Shown here one piece after another: positions 9,818 to 18,764 of a stretch of DNA of 64,000 nucleotides. The stretch is from Amycolatopsis nigrescens CSC17Ta-90 (lineage in GTDB: Bacteria > Actinomycetota > Actinomycetes > Mycobacteriales > Pseudonocardiaceae). The notes below the pieces were generated by a model. It did no database searches. It was not told where the DNA came from and worked only from the letters and a program-made list of their open reading frames with translations. How positions within the stretch are numbered: position 1 is the first letter of the stretch; every line of letters starts with the position of its first letter. The translations under genes and the position numbers were made by a program. The stretch covers positions 3,472,157 through 3,536,156 of the forward strand of contig NZ_ARVW01000001.1 of assembly GCF_000384315.1 (NCBI RefSeq). The letters are read 5' to 3'.

Positions 9818-10450
9818 ATGAGCATGTCGGAGACTGTCGAAGCGGTCGACGCCGAGCAGGACGAGACGACGGCAGGCGAGGCCGGCACAGCCACCGCCGA
9901 GGTGACCGCGGAAGGTGCGGAGAACACGGAGGACACAGGGGGCACCGAGGAGGCCGAGGGTGGCAAGCGTTCGGCCGGGGTCGGCGAGGACGTTCTCGTT
10001 CAGGAGGGCGACATCGCCGGTGACTACCTGGAGCGGTTGCTGGACCTTCTGGACTACGACGGGGACATCGACCTCGATGTCGAGGCCGGCCGCGCGATCG
10101 TCAGCATCGACGGCGGTGAGGATCTGGAGAAGCTCGTCGGCGCGAGGGGCAACGTGCTCGAGGCGCTGCAGGAGCTGACCCGGCTGGCGGTGCAGCAGGA
10201 GACCGGTTCGCGCAGCAGGCTGATGCTGGACATCGCGGGCTGGCGGGCGGACCGTCGCGCGGAGCTTCGCGAGCTCGGCAAGTCGACGGCGGAGACGGTG
10301 ATCTCCACCGGCGAGCGAGTTCGGCTGCAGCCGATGAGCCCGTTCGAGCGGAAGGTCGTGCACGACGCGGTCGCCGCGGTGGACGGGGTTCGCAGCGAGA
10401 GCGAGGGCGAAGACCCCAAGCGGCGCGTGGTGGTCTTCCCGGACGCGTAG
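9818..10450 (+). CDS. khpB: RNA-binding protein KhpB/Jag (KH and R3H domains)
   Basis: This Jag/KhpB-type RNA-binding protein is linked in other bacteria to cell elongation and division. The 210-residue product has an acidic, Glu/Thr-rich N-terminus (about 60 residues), a KH-type domain (YLERLLDLLDYDGDIDLDV ... LVGARGNVLEALQELTRLAV) and a C-terminal R3H domain (MSPFERKVVHDAV ... PKRRVVVFP). The acidic N-terminus replaces the usual Jag_N domain. A second in-frame ATG at 9824 has better spacing from the GAGGAG site. A strong terminator follows, so it ends the rpmH operon. Confidence 0.93.
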   Translation: MSMSETVEAVDAEQDETTAGEAGTATAEVTAEGAENTEDTGGTEEAEGGKRSAGVGEDVLVQEGDIAGDYLERLLDLLDYDGDIDLDVEAGRAIVSIDGGEDLEKLVGARGNVLEALQELTRLAVQQETGSRSRLMLDIAGWRADRRAELRELGKSTAETVISTGERVRLQPMSPFERKVVHDAVAAVDGVRSESEGEDPKRRVVVFPDA

Positions 10451-10466
10451 CGCAAGCACTCCCCTG

Positions 10467-10500
10467 AAGCGGCCCGCCGGATTCGGCGGGCCGCTTTTTT
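10467..10500 (+). terminator. Rho-independent terminator after khpB
   Basis: A perfect 13-bp stem (10467-10479 with 10484-10496), a 4-nt GATT loop and a run of six T (10495-10500) lie 16 nt after the khpB stop codon. It closes the rpmH-khpB operon. Confidence 0.95.
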
Positions 10501-10537
10501 GTGCCTGCCTCCCCCGCGCTCGAACTACACCGCTGTC

Positions 10538-10551
10538 GTTTCACGTGAAAC
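10538..10551. other. parS: parS centromere-like site 1
   Basis: GTTTCACGTGAAAC is a perfect 14-bp palindrome and an exact match to the core ParB-binding consensus. It lies between khpB and rsmG, close to the parAB genes, as is usual near actinobacterial origins. Confidence 0.95.
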
Positions 10552-10657
10552 GCGCGCCGGCTCGTAGTGGACTTGTGCACAGTTGCGGTCTGTCGCGCGG
10601 CTTTGGCGGAGTCGTCGGGGACAATCGGAGCGCGCGGCCTCGCGCCCGAGGCTTCGC

Positions 10658-10671
10658 GTTTCACGTGAAAC
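10658..10671. other. parS: parS centromere-like site 2
   Basis: This is a second exact GTTTCACGTGAAAC, 120 bp (start to start) from the first and just upstream of rsmG. Together they form a ParB loading cluster. Confidence 0.95.
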
Positions 10672-10691
10672 GAGTTTGTAGGGAGCTGTGA

Positions 10692-11399
10692 GTGGAGGAC
10701 GTCGAGGGCTCGGTGCCGGTACCCGAGGTGGCCGGCCGAGTGTTCGGGGATGGGCTGGAACTGGCTACTCGGTTCGCCGCACTCCTTGAACGGCACGGCG
10801 TCGAGCGTGGACTGATCGGTCCGCGCGAGGTGGACCGGCTCTGGGATCGACACCTGCTGAACTCGGCCGTGATCGGCGAGCGGATCCCGCACGGCGCCCG
10901 GGTGGTGGACATCGGCTCCGGTGCCGGACTGCCGGGCGTACCGCTGGCGATTGCCCGACCCGATCTCGATATCGTTCTGGTGGAGCCGATGGCGCGCCGG
11001 GCGGAATGGCTGTCCGAGGTGCTGTCCGCGCTCGACTTGCCGGCGACAGTGGTACGCGGTCGCGCCGAGGAAAGAGCGGTGCGAGATGATGTCGCTGGCG
11101 CGGATGTGGTGACCGCGCGAGCCGTGGCCCCACTGGCCAAGCTCGCCGGTTGGTGCCTGCCGCTCGCCCGGGTAGGGGGCATGATGCTCGCGCTCAAAGG
11201 CTCCAGCGCGCGGGACGAGGTGGCCCGGGACGCGGCAGCGGTCGCCAAGGAGGGCGGCTCGACTCCGGTCGTGTCCGAATGCGGAACCGGCTTGCTGACC
11301 ACCCCGACCACCGTGGTGATCGTGGAGCGAGTCAAGCCGGCCAAGGCATCGCGTCGCCGGCGGAACTCCGGGTCCGTCAAGCCGAGCCGTGCCGGGTGA
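10692..11399 (+). CDS. rsmG: 16S rRNA (guanine-N7) methyltransferase RsmG
   Basis: RsmG (GidB) methylates G527 of 16S rRNA (E. coli numbering); loss gives low-level streptomycin resistance. The 235-residue product carries the family signature GPREVDRLWDRHLLNSAV, the SAM-binding motif VVDIGSGAGLPGVPLAI and the ADVVTARAVAPLAKL segment. Start is GTG 10692 after a GGGAG element. The C-terminal ~25 residues are basic and low-complexity. Position upstream of parA is conserved in actinobacteria. Confidence 0.95.
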   Translation: MEDVEGSVPVPEVAGRVFGDGLELATRFAALLERHGVERGLIGPREVDRLWDRHLLNSAVIGERIPHGARVVDIGSGAGLPGVPLAIARPDLDIVLVEPMARRAEWLSEVLSALDLPATVVRGRAEERAVRDDVAGADVVTARAVAPLAKLAGWCLPLARVGGMMLALKGSSARDEVARDAAAVAKEGGSTPVVSECGTGLLTTPTTVVIVERVKPAKASRRRRNSGSVKPSRAG

Positions 11400-11452
11400 C
11401 AACTGGATGAGAACAGCTGCGAATGATGGCCGATCAGTATGGAGCGACGAAT

Positions 11453-11466
11453 GTTCCACGTGAAAC
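11453..11466. other. parS: parS-like site 3, one mismatch
   Basis: GTTCCACGTGAAAC differs from the parS core by one base in the left arm. It lies 53 bp upstream of the parA start, so ParB bound here could also affect parAB transcription. Confidence 0.85.
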
Positions 11467-11518
11467 GGCGCGATCTGAGCGCCCCCGAAGCATCGACCAC
11501 GGGAAGGTGGCTTGACCG

Positions 11519-12442
11519 GTGACTCCACCTGCGTCAGACCCCAACACCAGCCACGGACTGGGCTGGACGCCGATAGAAGAAGAGGCGCAGCGCGCGGCGC
11601 GAGTGCTGCACCCGGAGGAGCACACGCTGCCGCGCCCGGACCGGCGCCGCGTGCTCACCGTCGCGAACCAGAAGGGCGGCGTCGGCAAGACCACCAGCGC
11701 GGTCAACCTGGCCGCCGCACTCGCGGTGCACGGACTCAAGACCTTGGTGATCGACCTGGACCCGCAGGGCAACGCGAGCACCGCGTTGAACATAGAACAC
11801 CGCTCGGGCACCCCGTCCATCTACGAGGTGCTGCTGGGCGAGGTCTCCCTCGCGGACGCGGCCGCGGTCAGCGAGCAGTCCCCCAACCTCTACTGCGTGC
11901 CGGCGACCATAGATCTCGCCGGTGCGGAGATCGAGCTGGTCTCGATGACCTCCCGTGAGGCGCGGCTGAAGGAGGCGCTGTCCGCCGAAGCCATCGACGA
12001 GATCGGGGTCGACTACGTCTTCATCGACTGCCCGCCCTCGCTTGGCCTGCTCACGGTGAACGCGATGGTCGCGGCCCAGGAGGTGCTGATCCCGATCCAG
12101 TGCGAGTACTACGCGCTGGAGGGGCTCGGGCAGCTGCTCAGCAACATCGAGCTCGTCCAGAAGCACCTGAACCGCGAGCTGTCCGTCTCCACCATCCTGC
12201 TCACCATGTACGACGGCCGGACCAAGCTGGCCGACCAGGTGACTCAGGAGGTGCGCAACCACTTCGGTGAGGTGGTGCTGAAGACCGTGATCCCGCGCAG
12301 CGTGAAGGTCTCCGAGGCGCCGGGTTACGGTCAGACTGTGCTCGCGTACGACCCCGGCTCCCGGGGCGCGATGAGCTACATGGACGCCGCGCGTGAGGTG
12401 GCGGAGCGCGGCAGCACCGCAAACGGGAGGGGCGGCAACTGA
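11519..12442 (+). CDS. parA: Chromosome partitioning ATPase ParA
   Basis: ParA is a Walker-type ATPase that binds DNA non-specifically and moves ParB-parS complexes. The 307-residue product has the deviant Walker A KGGVGKTT (residues 52-59), DLDPQGNAS (A' motif) and the [15 protein letters not shown]alker B. The N-terminal ~45 residues precede the ATPase fold and are typical of chromosomal Soj-type proteins of actinobacteria. GTG 11519 is chosen as start. Its stop overlaps the parB ATG by one base. Confidence 0.97.
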   Translation: MTPPASDPNTSHGLGWTPIEEEAQRAARVLHPEEHTLPRPDRRRVLTVANQKGGVGKTTSAVNLAAALAVHGLKTLVIDLDPQGNASTALNIEHRSGTPSIYEVLLGEVSLADAAAVSEQSPNLYCVPATIDLAGAEIELVSMTSREARLKEALSAEAIDEIGVDYVFIDCPPSLGLLTVNAMVAAQEVLIPIQCEYYALEGLGQLLSNIELVQKHLNRELSVSTILLTMYDGRTKLADQVTQEVRNHFGEVVLKTVIPRSVKVSEAPGYGQTVLAYDPGSRGAMSYMDAAREVAERGSTANGRGGN

Positions 12443-13452
12443 TGACCGAGCGACGAGGGGGGCTTGGCCGGGGGCTGGCCGCGCTGATTCCGACTGGGCC
12501 GGTCGGCCAGCCGGAAGGGGCCGCGGCTCCCGCCCAGGCGAAGATCGAGCCCGTCGACGGCGGGAGCGAGCAGGGCCGGGCCGGCGCGAACGGCTCGGCA
12601 CCGACGCACGAAGGCGAGGTGGCCGGAGCCGTCTACCGCGAGGTTCCGGTCTCCTCGATCAAGCCCAACCCCAAGCAGCCGCGTCAGGTCTTCGACGAAG
12701 AGGCGCTGGCCGAGCTCGAGCACTCGATCCGCGAGTTCGGGCTGATGCAGCCGATCGTGGTCCGCGAGCTCGGTGGCGACGAGTACGAGCTCGTCATGGG
12801 CGAGCGACGCCTCCGGGCGTCCCAGCTGGCCGAGCTGGAGAACATCCCCGCCATCGTCCGGCAGACCGCGGATGAGGCGATGCTGCGGGACGCGCTGCTG
12901 GAGAACATCCACCGCGTCCAGCTCAATCCGCTCGAAGAGGCGTCGGCCTATCAGCAGCTGCTGGACGAGTTCGAGGTGACGCACGAGGAGCTGGCCGGCC
13001 GGATCGGCCGCAGCCGGCCGGTCATCACCAACACCATCCGGCTGCTGAAGCTGCCGCTTCCCGTGCAACGGCGGGTCGCCGCCGGGGTGCTCTCCGCCGG
13101 GCACGCCAGGGCGCTGCTGTCCCTGGAGGACGCCGGTGCGCAGGAGGAGCTCGCCGCCCGGATCGTGGCGGAGGGCTTGTCCGTGCGGGCCACCGAAGAG
13201 GCGGTCACGCTCAAGAAGAGCGAGGCGCCGGCCAAGCCGAAGCAGCAGCCGCGCAAGCCGATGCAGGCGCCGGGGCTGCAGGAGCTCGCGACCCGGCTCT
13301 CGGACAGCTTCGACACCCGGGTGAAGGTCGACCTCGGCCGCCGGAAGGGCCGGATCGTGGTCGAGTTTGGTTCGGTGGACGACCTCGAGCGGATCGTCGC
13401 CTTGATGGACCCGAATAGTACAAAACAGACACGTGAAACCGATGAAGGATGA
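12442..13452 (+). CDS. parB: Chromosome partitioning protein ParB (CTPase clamp)
   Basis: ParB binds parS, hydrolyses CTP and spreads as a sliding clamp. The 336-residue product has the N-terminal CTP-binding fold with box I (NPKQPRQVF), the GERRLRASQ motif and the [14 protein letters not shown] arginine motif, a helix-turn-helix ([20 protein letters not shown]) that reads parS, a basic Pro/Lys linker and a C-terminal dimerisation domain. ATG 12442 overlaps the parA TGA. Confidence 0.97.
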   Translation: MTERRGGLGRGLAALIPTGPVGQPEGAAAPAQAKIEPVDGGSEQGRAGANGSAPTHEGEVAGAVYREVPVSSIKPNPKQPRQVFDEEALAELEHSIREFGLMQPIVVRELGGDEYELVMGERRLRASQLAELENIPAIVRQTADEAMLRDALLENIHRVQLNPLEEASAYQQLLDEFEVTHEELAGRIGRSRPVITNTIRLLKLPLPVQRRVAAGVLSAGHARALLSLEDAGAQEELAARIVAEGLSVRATEEAVTLKKSEAPAKPKQQPRKPMQAPGLQELATRLSDSFDTRVKVDLGRRKGRIVVEFGSVDDLERIVALMDPNSTKQTRETDEG

Positions 13453-13510
13453 CCCCAGGGTGTTTCGTCACGGTGATGATTGCCCTGGGTCTACCTGAAA
13501 CTACAGATTG

Positions 13511-13541
13511 CGACCGGCTGGCGAGGTTCGCGAGCCGGTCG
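13511..13541. terminator. Inverted repeat between convergent parB and ddl-like gene
   Basis: Nine-bp perfect arms CGACCGGCT (13511-13519) and AGCCGGTCG (13533-13541) sit directly beyond the ddl-like stop. A second imperfect stem (about 13450-13490) lies just after parB. Neither has a strong U-tract; a bidirectional termination role is likely but unproven. Confidence 0.5.
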
Positions 13542-13544
13542 CGG

Positions 13545-14495
13545 CTACTCCGCCCGCTTGATCGCTTTGTCGACCAGATCGGCGAAAACGGCACCGAGTG
13601 AGGCGCCGGACGCTTCGACGGCCATCGGCACGGTCGAGGTTTCGGTCAGCCCGGGCGAGAGGCCCACTTCGAGGAACTGCACGGTGCCGTCCGGGCTGAC
13701 CATCGCGTCGGTACGCGAAATGTCGCGGAGGCCGAGTTCCCGATGCGCCGCCACCGCCAGCTCGCCCACCGCCTTGGCGAGCTCGTCGGACAGCCGGGCC
13801 GGCGTGAAGAAATCAGTGAGTCCCGCCGTGTAGCGCGCGGTGTAGTCGTAGATCCCGCTTTCCGGCACGATCTCCACCGCGGGCAGTGCCTCCGCGGCGC
13901 CGTCCCGCTCCACCACGGCCACGGCAACTTCCACACCATCGACGAAGCGCTCGGCGAGCACGGTGTCGCCGTAGGCGAAACAGTTGACCATCGCGGCCGG
14001 CAGTTCCGCCGCGTCCCGCACCACCTGCATGCCCAGTGCCGAGCCACCCTGGTCCGGCTTGAGGATCAGCGGCAGGCCGAGTCGTTCGACCATCGCGTCC
14101 AGCACGCCCTGCGCGCCGAGCTCGCGGAAGGTGCTGTGCGGGAGCACCACCCAGTCCGGGGTGGCGAATCCGGCCTTTTCCAGCACGGCTTTCGCGGTCG
14201 GCTTGTCCCACGCGCGCCGGCATCCCTGCGAGCTGGTGCCGACGAACGGCACGCCCAGCATCTCCAGCACGGTCTGCACCGAACCGTTCTCCCCCTCGCC
14301 GCCGTGCAGCGCGACGATCGCCGCGTCCGGGCTGCCCGACCGCAGCCGTTCCAGCAGCCCCGCGTCGGTGTCCCATTCCTCGACGGCGAGCCCTTCCTCC
14401 CGCAGCGCGGCGGAGAGCCGGCGGCCGGAGCGCAGTGAGATGTCGCGCTCGTGCGAAAGGCCACCCGCGAGAACGGCCACGGTGCGTTCGGCCAC
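13545..14495 (-). CDS. D-alanine-D-alanine ligase-like ATP-grasp protein
   Basis: This 316-residue ATP-grasp protein resembles Ddl, which joins two D-alanines for peptidoglycan. The start GTG 14495 is chosen because AAGGAG lies 7 nt upstream. The N-terminal VLAGGLSHERDISLRSG (with the conserved Glu), HGGEGENGSVQ, the ATP-binding LKPDQGGSALGM loop and the R-x-D segment ISRTDAMV are present. At the metal site Ddl has E-x-N (for example LEVNTLPGMT); here it reads LEVGLSPGLT, so the Mg-binding Asn is Gly. That casts doubt on normal Ddl activity. It may be a divergent paralogue with another substrate; a location beside parB is conserved in relatives. Confidence 0.8.
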   Translation of the reverse strand: MAERTVAVLAGGLSHERDISLRSGRRLSAALREEGLAVEEWDTDAGLLERLRSGSPDAAIVALHGGEGENGSVQTVLEMLGVPFVGTSSQGCRRAWDKPTAKAVLEKAGFATPDWVVLPHSTFRELGAQGVLDAMVERLGLPLILKPDQGGSALGMQVVRDAAELPAAMVNCFAYGDTVLAERFVDGVEVAVAVVERDGAAEALPAVEIVPESGIYDYTARYTAGLTDFFTPARLSDELAKAVGELAVAAHRELGLRDISRTDAMVSPDGTVQFLEVGLSPGLTETSTVPMAVEASGASLGAVFADLVDKAIKRAE

Positions 14496-14562
14496 GGCAA
14501 AACTCCTTAAATGTCTACAGTGGACTCGTGCGGCCACCGCAGGTCGATCGGAACGCCCGGGT

Positions 14563-15891
14563 TCAGGCGGTGTCGGGCGAGGGCGACTGCGGTCCCGAGA
14601 TCGGCCGCGGGCTCACGCTACCGAAGGTGCGGACGAGGTCCATTTCGGACTCCAGCACCCCGGCCAACCGTCGCACGCCTTCCTTGATCCGCTCCGGGGT
14701 CGGGTAGCAGTACGACAGGCGCATCTGCCTGCTGCCGAAACCGTCCGCGTAGAACCCGGTGCCGGACGCGTACGCCACCCGCGCGGTGACCGCCCTCGGC
14801 AGCATCGCCTTGGTGTCCACTCCTGGCGGCACGGTCACCCAGACGTAGAAGCCGCCGTCCGGATGGGTCCAGCTGCAACCGGCCGGCATGTGCTGTTCCA
14901 GCGCGGAGATGATCGCGTCGCGGCGTTCGCGGTAGTTCTCCTGGAAGGTCTTGATCTGGCCCTTCCAGTCGTGCGTGGCGAGATAGCGCGACACGATCAG
15001 CTGGTTCAGCGTCGGCGGGCACAGGGTCGCGGATTCGGCGGCCAGCACGAGCTTTTCCCGCACCGCGTGCGGCGCCAGCACCCAGCCGACCCGGAGGCCG
15101 GAGGCGAAGGTCTTCGAGAACGAGCCGAGGTAGACCACGTTGTCGGGATCGGTGGAGCGCAGTGCCGGGTAGGTCTGGCCGTTGAAACCGAGCAACCCGT
15201 ACGGGTTGTCCTCCACCACGAGCACGCCGTGCTGCCGGCAGATCTCCAGGATCTCGGCTCGCCTGGCCACGGCCAGTGTCACGCCGGCGGGGTTGTGGAA
15301 GTTCGGAATCGTGTACAGGAACTTGACCCGCTTACCGGCTTTCTCGGTCTGCGCGAGCGCCTCTCGCAGGGCGGCGGGCACCAGCCCGTCGTCGTCCATG
15401 GTCACGTGCACGACTTGGGCCTGGTACGCGGTGAACGAGCCGAGTGCGCCCACGTACGACGGGCCTTCCGCCAGCACCACGTCGCCGGGATCGCAGAACA
15501 GCCGGGTGACCATGTCCAGGCCCATCTGCGAGCCGACCGTGACCACCACGTCGTCCGGGTGCGCGGAGATGCCTTCCAGCGCCATGATTTCGCAGATCTG
15601 CTCGCGCAGCGCCGGTACGCCGTGCGCCGAGCCGTACTGCAGCGCGACCAGCCCGTCCTCGGCGATGATCTCGGCGACCTGGCCGGAGAGGGTGTCCAGC
15701 GGCAGTGCGGCGAGGTTCGGCATACCGCCTGCCAGCGACACCACTTCCGGCCTGCTCGCCACGGCGAAAAGCGCCCTGATCTCCGACGCGGTCATCCCCG
15801 CGGTGCGCGCGGCATACCGGTCGAGGTGCCGGTCCAGGTTGTGGTGGCCGGAGCCGGCTGGCTGTTTTTCGGGCGGTCCGGAAGCAGTCAT
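14563..15891 (-). CDS. PLP-dependent class I/II aminotransferase (2-aminoadipate type)
   Basis: This 442-residue fold-type I aminotransferase resembles LysN/aromatic or 2-aminoadipate aminotransferases. Visible motifs are LAGGMPNLAALP, QYGSAHGVPALREQI, VTVGSQMGLDMV, the NFHNPAGVT segment, VVEDNPYG and the PLP-lysine motif YLGSFSKTFASGLRVGW. Start ATG 15891 is preferred; a longer frame to 16035 would overlap the divergent acetyltransferase region and has no homologous look. The substrate cannot be read from sequence. It is unlinked to a pathway here but sits in the conserved neighbourhood between parB and cwlM. Confidence 0.88.
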   Translation of the reverse strand: MTASGPPEKQPAGSGHHNLDRHLDRYAARTAGMTASEIRALFAVASRPEVVSLAGGMPNLAALPLDTLSGQVAEIIAEDGLVALQYGSAHGVPALREQICEIMALEGISAHPDDVVVTVGSQMGLDMVTRLFCDPGDVVLAEGPSYVGALGSFTAYQAQVVHVTMDDDGLVPAALREALAQTEKAGKRVKFLYTIPNFHNPAGVTLAVARRAEILEICRQHGVLVVEDNPYGLLGFNGQTYPALRSTDPDNVVYLGSFSKTFASGLRVGWVLAPHAVREKLVLAAESATLCPPTLNQLIVSRYLATHDWKGQIKTFQENYRERRDAIISALEQHMPAGCSWTHPDGGFYVWVTVPPGVDTKAMLPRAVTARVAYASGTGFYADGFGSRQMRLSYCYPTPERIKEGVRRLAGVLESEMDLVRTFGSVSPRPISGPQSPSPDTA

Positions 15892-16099
15892 CAGGCACTT
15901 CGCAAGAGTTCGGCGGTAGTCGTTTACCGGCGGGTAGTTCCGTCGAGTGTAACCACCCGCTCTTGTGACGAGCCCGGCCTTCCGGTGCTCATCACATCGG
16001 CCTATCCTCGAACTTGGCCTGTCGCGGTCGGTCATGCCCTCGGGCGGGCTCGTCTCCGCGAACTACACGGTCGCCGTAAGCACAGTTCCGGGAGGTCGG

Positions 16100-16753
16100 G
16101 TGTCGCGACGCGTCGTAGGCGTCACGCTGGACAACCTGGAGCAGTTGCCGATCAAGTGCCGCCGATGTGTGTACTGGGAGCTTGCGCCGCATCTGAAGGC
16201 GCAGGCCGAGGAGTTCGGCGAGACCGAGGTGGAGAAGGAAGCCTGGGTGTCCAGCGTGCTGCTGGAATGGGGCTCCTGCGGGCGGATCGTCTACAGCGAC
16301 GACCTGCCGGTCGGCTTCGTGTTCTACGCACCGCCGAACGCGGTGCCGAGGTCGAACGCCTTCCCGACGTCACCGCCGGGCCCGGACGCGGTGCTGCTGA
16401 CCGGTTTCCAGGTACTCCCCGAGTTCCGCGGCGGCGGGCTCGGTCGGATGCTGGTGCAGGCGGTCGCCAAGGACCTCACGAAACGCGGCGTGCGCGCGAT
16501 CGAGGCGTTCGGCGACGCCCAGCCGCCCGATCCCGATGTCGAGACCGGCCCGGCCGAGCACAGCTGCGTGGTGCCGTCCGCCTTCCTGCAGAGCGTCGGC
16601 TTCAAGACCGTCCGGCCGCACCCGCGGTGGCCCAGGTTGCGCCTGGAGCTGCGTTCGGCGATCAGCTGGAAGGAAGACGTGGAGGCCGCGCTCGAACGGC
16701 TCCTTGGCACGGTGAGCATCAGCACCGCCGAGCCCAGCGCCGCCCGCGCCTGA
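16100..16753 (+). CDS. GNAT-family N-acetyltransferase
   Basis: This 217-residue protein has a GNAT acetyl-CoA fold: GFQVLPEFRGGGLGRMLVQAV is the pyrophosphate-binding motif A and SAFLQSVGFKTVRPHPRWPR the C-terminal motif B. The N-terminal part has a CRRCVYWEL segment with paired Cys found in this subfamily. GTG 16100 is preferred because GGGAGG lies just upstream; the frame extends to 15965 without a better start. Substrate unknown. It is divergent from the aminotransferase, and the ~210 bp between them must carry both promoters. A homologous gene sits near parB in mycobacteria. Confidence 0.82.
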   Translation: MSRRVVGVTLDNLEQLPIKCRRCVYWELAPHLKAQAEEFGETEVEKEAWVSSVLLEWGSCGRIVYSDDLPVGFVFYAPPNAVPRSNAFPTSPPGPDAVLLTGFQVLPEFRGGGLGRMLVQAVAKDLTKRGVRAIEAFGDAQPPDPDVETGPAEHSCVVPSAFLQSVGFKTVRPHPRWPRLRLELRSAISWKEDVEAALERLLGTVSISTAEPSAARA

Positions 16754-16811
16754 CCCGTCCGGCCGCGCAGACTACTCCGATCCCCAGGTTGTCCTCTGGC
16801 GGAGGGCAGGG

Positions 16812-16850
16812 TTATCCACAAAATGTGGATGCATCCACGAGTTGTCCACA
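16812..16850 (+). promoter_or_regulatory. Cluster of DnaA boxes distant from oriC
   Basis: TTATCCACA (16812-16820) and TTGTCCACA (16842-16850) are both consensus boxes, with a degenerate inverted pair TGTGGATGCATCCACG (16824-16839) between them. They lie in the 228-bp intergenic region between the acetyltransferase and cwlM, about 12 kb from oriC. This could be a DnaA titration or reactivation site; that is inference. Confidence 0.65.
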
Positions 16851-16981
16851 GATCGCCGAGTGACCTGTGCACGGGCCCTGGGCTCGATAAGCTGGGCTCG
16901 GGGTCGCCCCCCGGGACGGGTGGGGGCTGCGCTGGGGGCGCAAAAGTGCGTTTTGCCTGGTGAGGCCGTTGCGGGGGCGGG

Positions 16982-18115
16982 TTATTCGGCCTTGGCCAGT
17001 TCGTGGGCCAGTACGTCGGCGAAGGTGAAGGTGCCGGTGGGCTGGTCGCCCTCACCGAGCAGGTAGAGCCGCTTCACGGCGATCAGGATGCCTTCGGCGA
17101 CCACGTCCCGGAACGCGGGCTCGGAGAGCCGGTGCCGGTCCGCGGGGTTGGTCAGGTAGCCGATCTCGATGCGCACCGCGGGGCAGCGGGTGCGGGTGAA
17201 GATCTCCCAGGTCTTGTAGTGCGTGCGGCAGTCCTGCAGGCCGGTGCGGGCGGCCAGCTCGCGTTGGATGAAGCCGGCCAGCAGCTCACCGACGGTCGAG
17301 GTGGTGCCGTTGCCGGTGCCGAAGTGGAAGCTCGCCACGCCCTGCGCCTTGGGCGACGCGTTCTGGTCGCTGTGCAGCGAAAGGAACAGGTCCGCGCCGG
17401 CGTCGTTGGCGAACTGGGCGCGTTCCACCTCGCTCGGGCTGTGGTCCTGGCCGCGCGAGATCAGCGCCTCCATGCCGGTGGCCTTCATCCGGCCTTCGAG
17501 GCGGCGAGCCAGGTCCCAGGCGATGTCGGCTTCGCGCAGGTCGCCGACGACCGCGCCGGCGTCCGTACCGCCGTGCCCTGGGTCGATCACGATCCGCTTG
17601 CCGCGCAGCCGTGGCCCGGCCCGGCGCACCTGCTCCTGCTCACGCAGGAAGACCGGGCGGCCGCCGCGAGCCCGCGGCGAGAGCTGGCGCAGCGCGCGAA
17701 CCGTGGCGGCGCCGCAGATCCCATCCACGACCAGGCCGTAGTCCCGCTGGAAGTTCCGCAGCGCGTGTTCGGTCTGCGCGCCGAACGCGCCGTCCGGGCG
17801 GCCCGCGTTGTAGCCGAGCTCGGTCAGCCGCTCCTGCAGCGCGAACACGTCGTCGCCGTGCACCGGCGACGAGATCAGGTAAGCCAGCGGACGGCTGCCG
17901 AGGTGGAAGCTGGCGCCCCGCAACGCCTGATAGGTGGCCGGCCCCACCACGCCGTCGGTGATCAGGCCGCGCCGCTGCTGAAAGCCGCGAACCGCCTGTT
18001 CGACCGTCGCGTCGAAGGAGCCATACCCGTCCGTGCGGAGCAGGCCCAATGCCGTGAGCATCGACCTGATCTCGGCGACGTCCGGTCCGGCGTCACCGCG
18101 GCGGAGTACCCGCAT
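16982..18115 (-). CDS. cwlM: CwlM-like N-acetylmuramoyl-L-alanine amidase homologue
   Basis: The 377-residue product has two peptidoglycan-binding type 1 domains (about residues 1-70, 85-150) followed by an amidase_3 domain: IVIDPGHGGTDAGAVVGDLRE, LFLSLHSDQN and VRIEIGYLTN. There is no signal peptide, as in mycobacterial CwlM, a cytoplasmic, PknB-phosphorylated regulator of MurA and of lipid II export rather than an exported hydrolase. Apparent zinc ligands (His in PGHGG, a Glu near DLREAD, His in SLHSD) and the catalytic Glu in IEIG look intact. ATG 18115 follows GAGGAG. Synteny with trxA/trxB/sigM supports the CwlM role. Confidence 0.88.
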   Translation of the reverse strand: MRVLRRGDAGPDVAEIRSMLTALGLLRTDGYGSFDATVEQAVRGFQQRRGLITDGVVGPATYQALRGASFHLGSRPLAYLISSPVHGDDVFALQERLTELGYNAGRPDGAFGAQTEHALRNFQRDYGLVVDGICGAATVRALRQLSPRARGGRPVFLREQEQVRRAGPRLRGKRIVIDPGHGGTDAGAVVGDLREADIAWDLARRLEGRMKATGMEALISRGQDHSPSEVERAQFANDAGADLFLSLHSDQNASPKAQGVASFHFGTGNGTTSTVGELLAGFIQRELAARTGLQDCRTHYKTWEIFTRTRCPAVRIEIGYLTNPADRHRLSEPAFRDVVAEGILIAVKRLYLLGEGDQPTGTFTFADVLAHELAKAE

Positions 18116-18320
18116 GCACTCCTCGCTCTTCTTTGGGCACCGAGGCGCTCGATGCGGTGCGGAACTTGGTTTCTGGGGGCTGCCCAGCGTCTCTATTGTG
18201 CCCTGCGAACTCTCGGTGAGCGCGCAGGGCCGGTCAGTGCGTCTGTGCTCGTCAGACCAGGTGGCCTGTCCACCAGAAGTGACGCCCCTGGTGGCGTCGC
18301 GTGACGTGATCGGCCTAGCG

Positions 18321-18368
18321 CAAAACAAAAACCCGGAGGGCGCGTAGGTACACGCGCGACCCCCGGGT
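18321..18368 (-). terminator. Rho-independent terminator after trxA
   Basis: On the minus strand a long GC stem (ACCCGGGGG... paired with ...CTCCGGGT, with an inner CGCGCGT/ACGCGC extension) is followed by TTTTTGTTTTG. It lies about 30 nt beyond the trxA stop and separates the trx transcript from cwlM. Confidence 0.88.
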
Positions 18369-18399
18369 CCTCGTTGCCGGAACCGAGCTCAAACGAGAC

Positions 18400-18723
18400 T
18401 CAGAGCACGTCCGAAAGATCCGACAGCAGGGCGGCCTTCGGCTTCGCCCCGACGATCTGCTTCACCGGCTTGCCGCCCTGGAACAGGATCAGCGTCGGCA
18501 CCGACATCACCTGGTAGTCCCGCGCAGTGTGCGGGTTCTCGTCGATGTCCAGCTTCGCGATGGTCAGCTTTTCCTTGTGCTCCGAGGCGATCTCCTCGAG
18601 CACCGGGGCGACCATCTTGCACGGCCCGCACCAGGTGGCCCAGAAGTCCACGAGTACCGGCTTGTCGCTGGTCAGCACGTCGTCGGTGAAGCTCTTGTCG
18701 GTCACCTTGACGGTGTCGGTCAT
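18400..18723 (-). CDS. trxA: Thioredoxin
   Basis: Thioredoxin is a small disulfide reductase using electrons from TrxB. The 107-residue product has the canonical active site WCGPC (Cys32 and Cys35), [15 protein letters not shown], the cis-Pro segment [10 protein letters not shown] and the [13 protein letters not shown] ending. It follows trxB by 41 bp and is last in the sigM-anti-sigma-trxB-trxA series, which suggests SigM or redox-linked expression as in mycobacteria (inference). Confidence 0.97.
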   Translation of the reverse strand: MTDTVKVTDKSFTDDVLTSDKPVLVDFWATWCGPCKMVAPVLEEIASEHKEKLTIAKLDIDENPHTARDYQVMSVPTLILFQGGKPVKQIVGAKPKAALLSDLSDVL

Positions 18724-18764
18724 CTTCTCTCCTCTATCGGGTCGAGCTCGGAAGCCTGATCGGG

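Noticed and set aside
10573..10581. TTGTGCACA as a DnaA box between the parS sites
   Set aside because: One mismatch at a key base and no neighbours in phase; too weak to list.
13426..13439. parS-like half site at the end of parB
   Set aside because: Only the right half CACGTGAAAC matches; four of 14 positions differ from the core, so I do not count it as a parS.
13984..16863. Plus-strand open frame of about 959 codons
   Set aside because: It overlaps ddl-like, aminotransferase and acetyltransferase genes and shows only Arg/Pro/Ser-rich composition.
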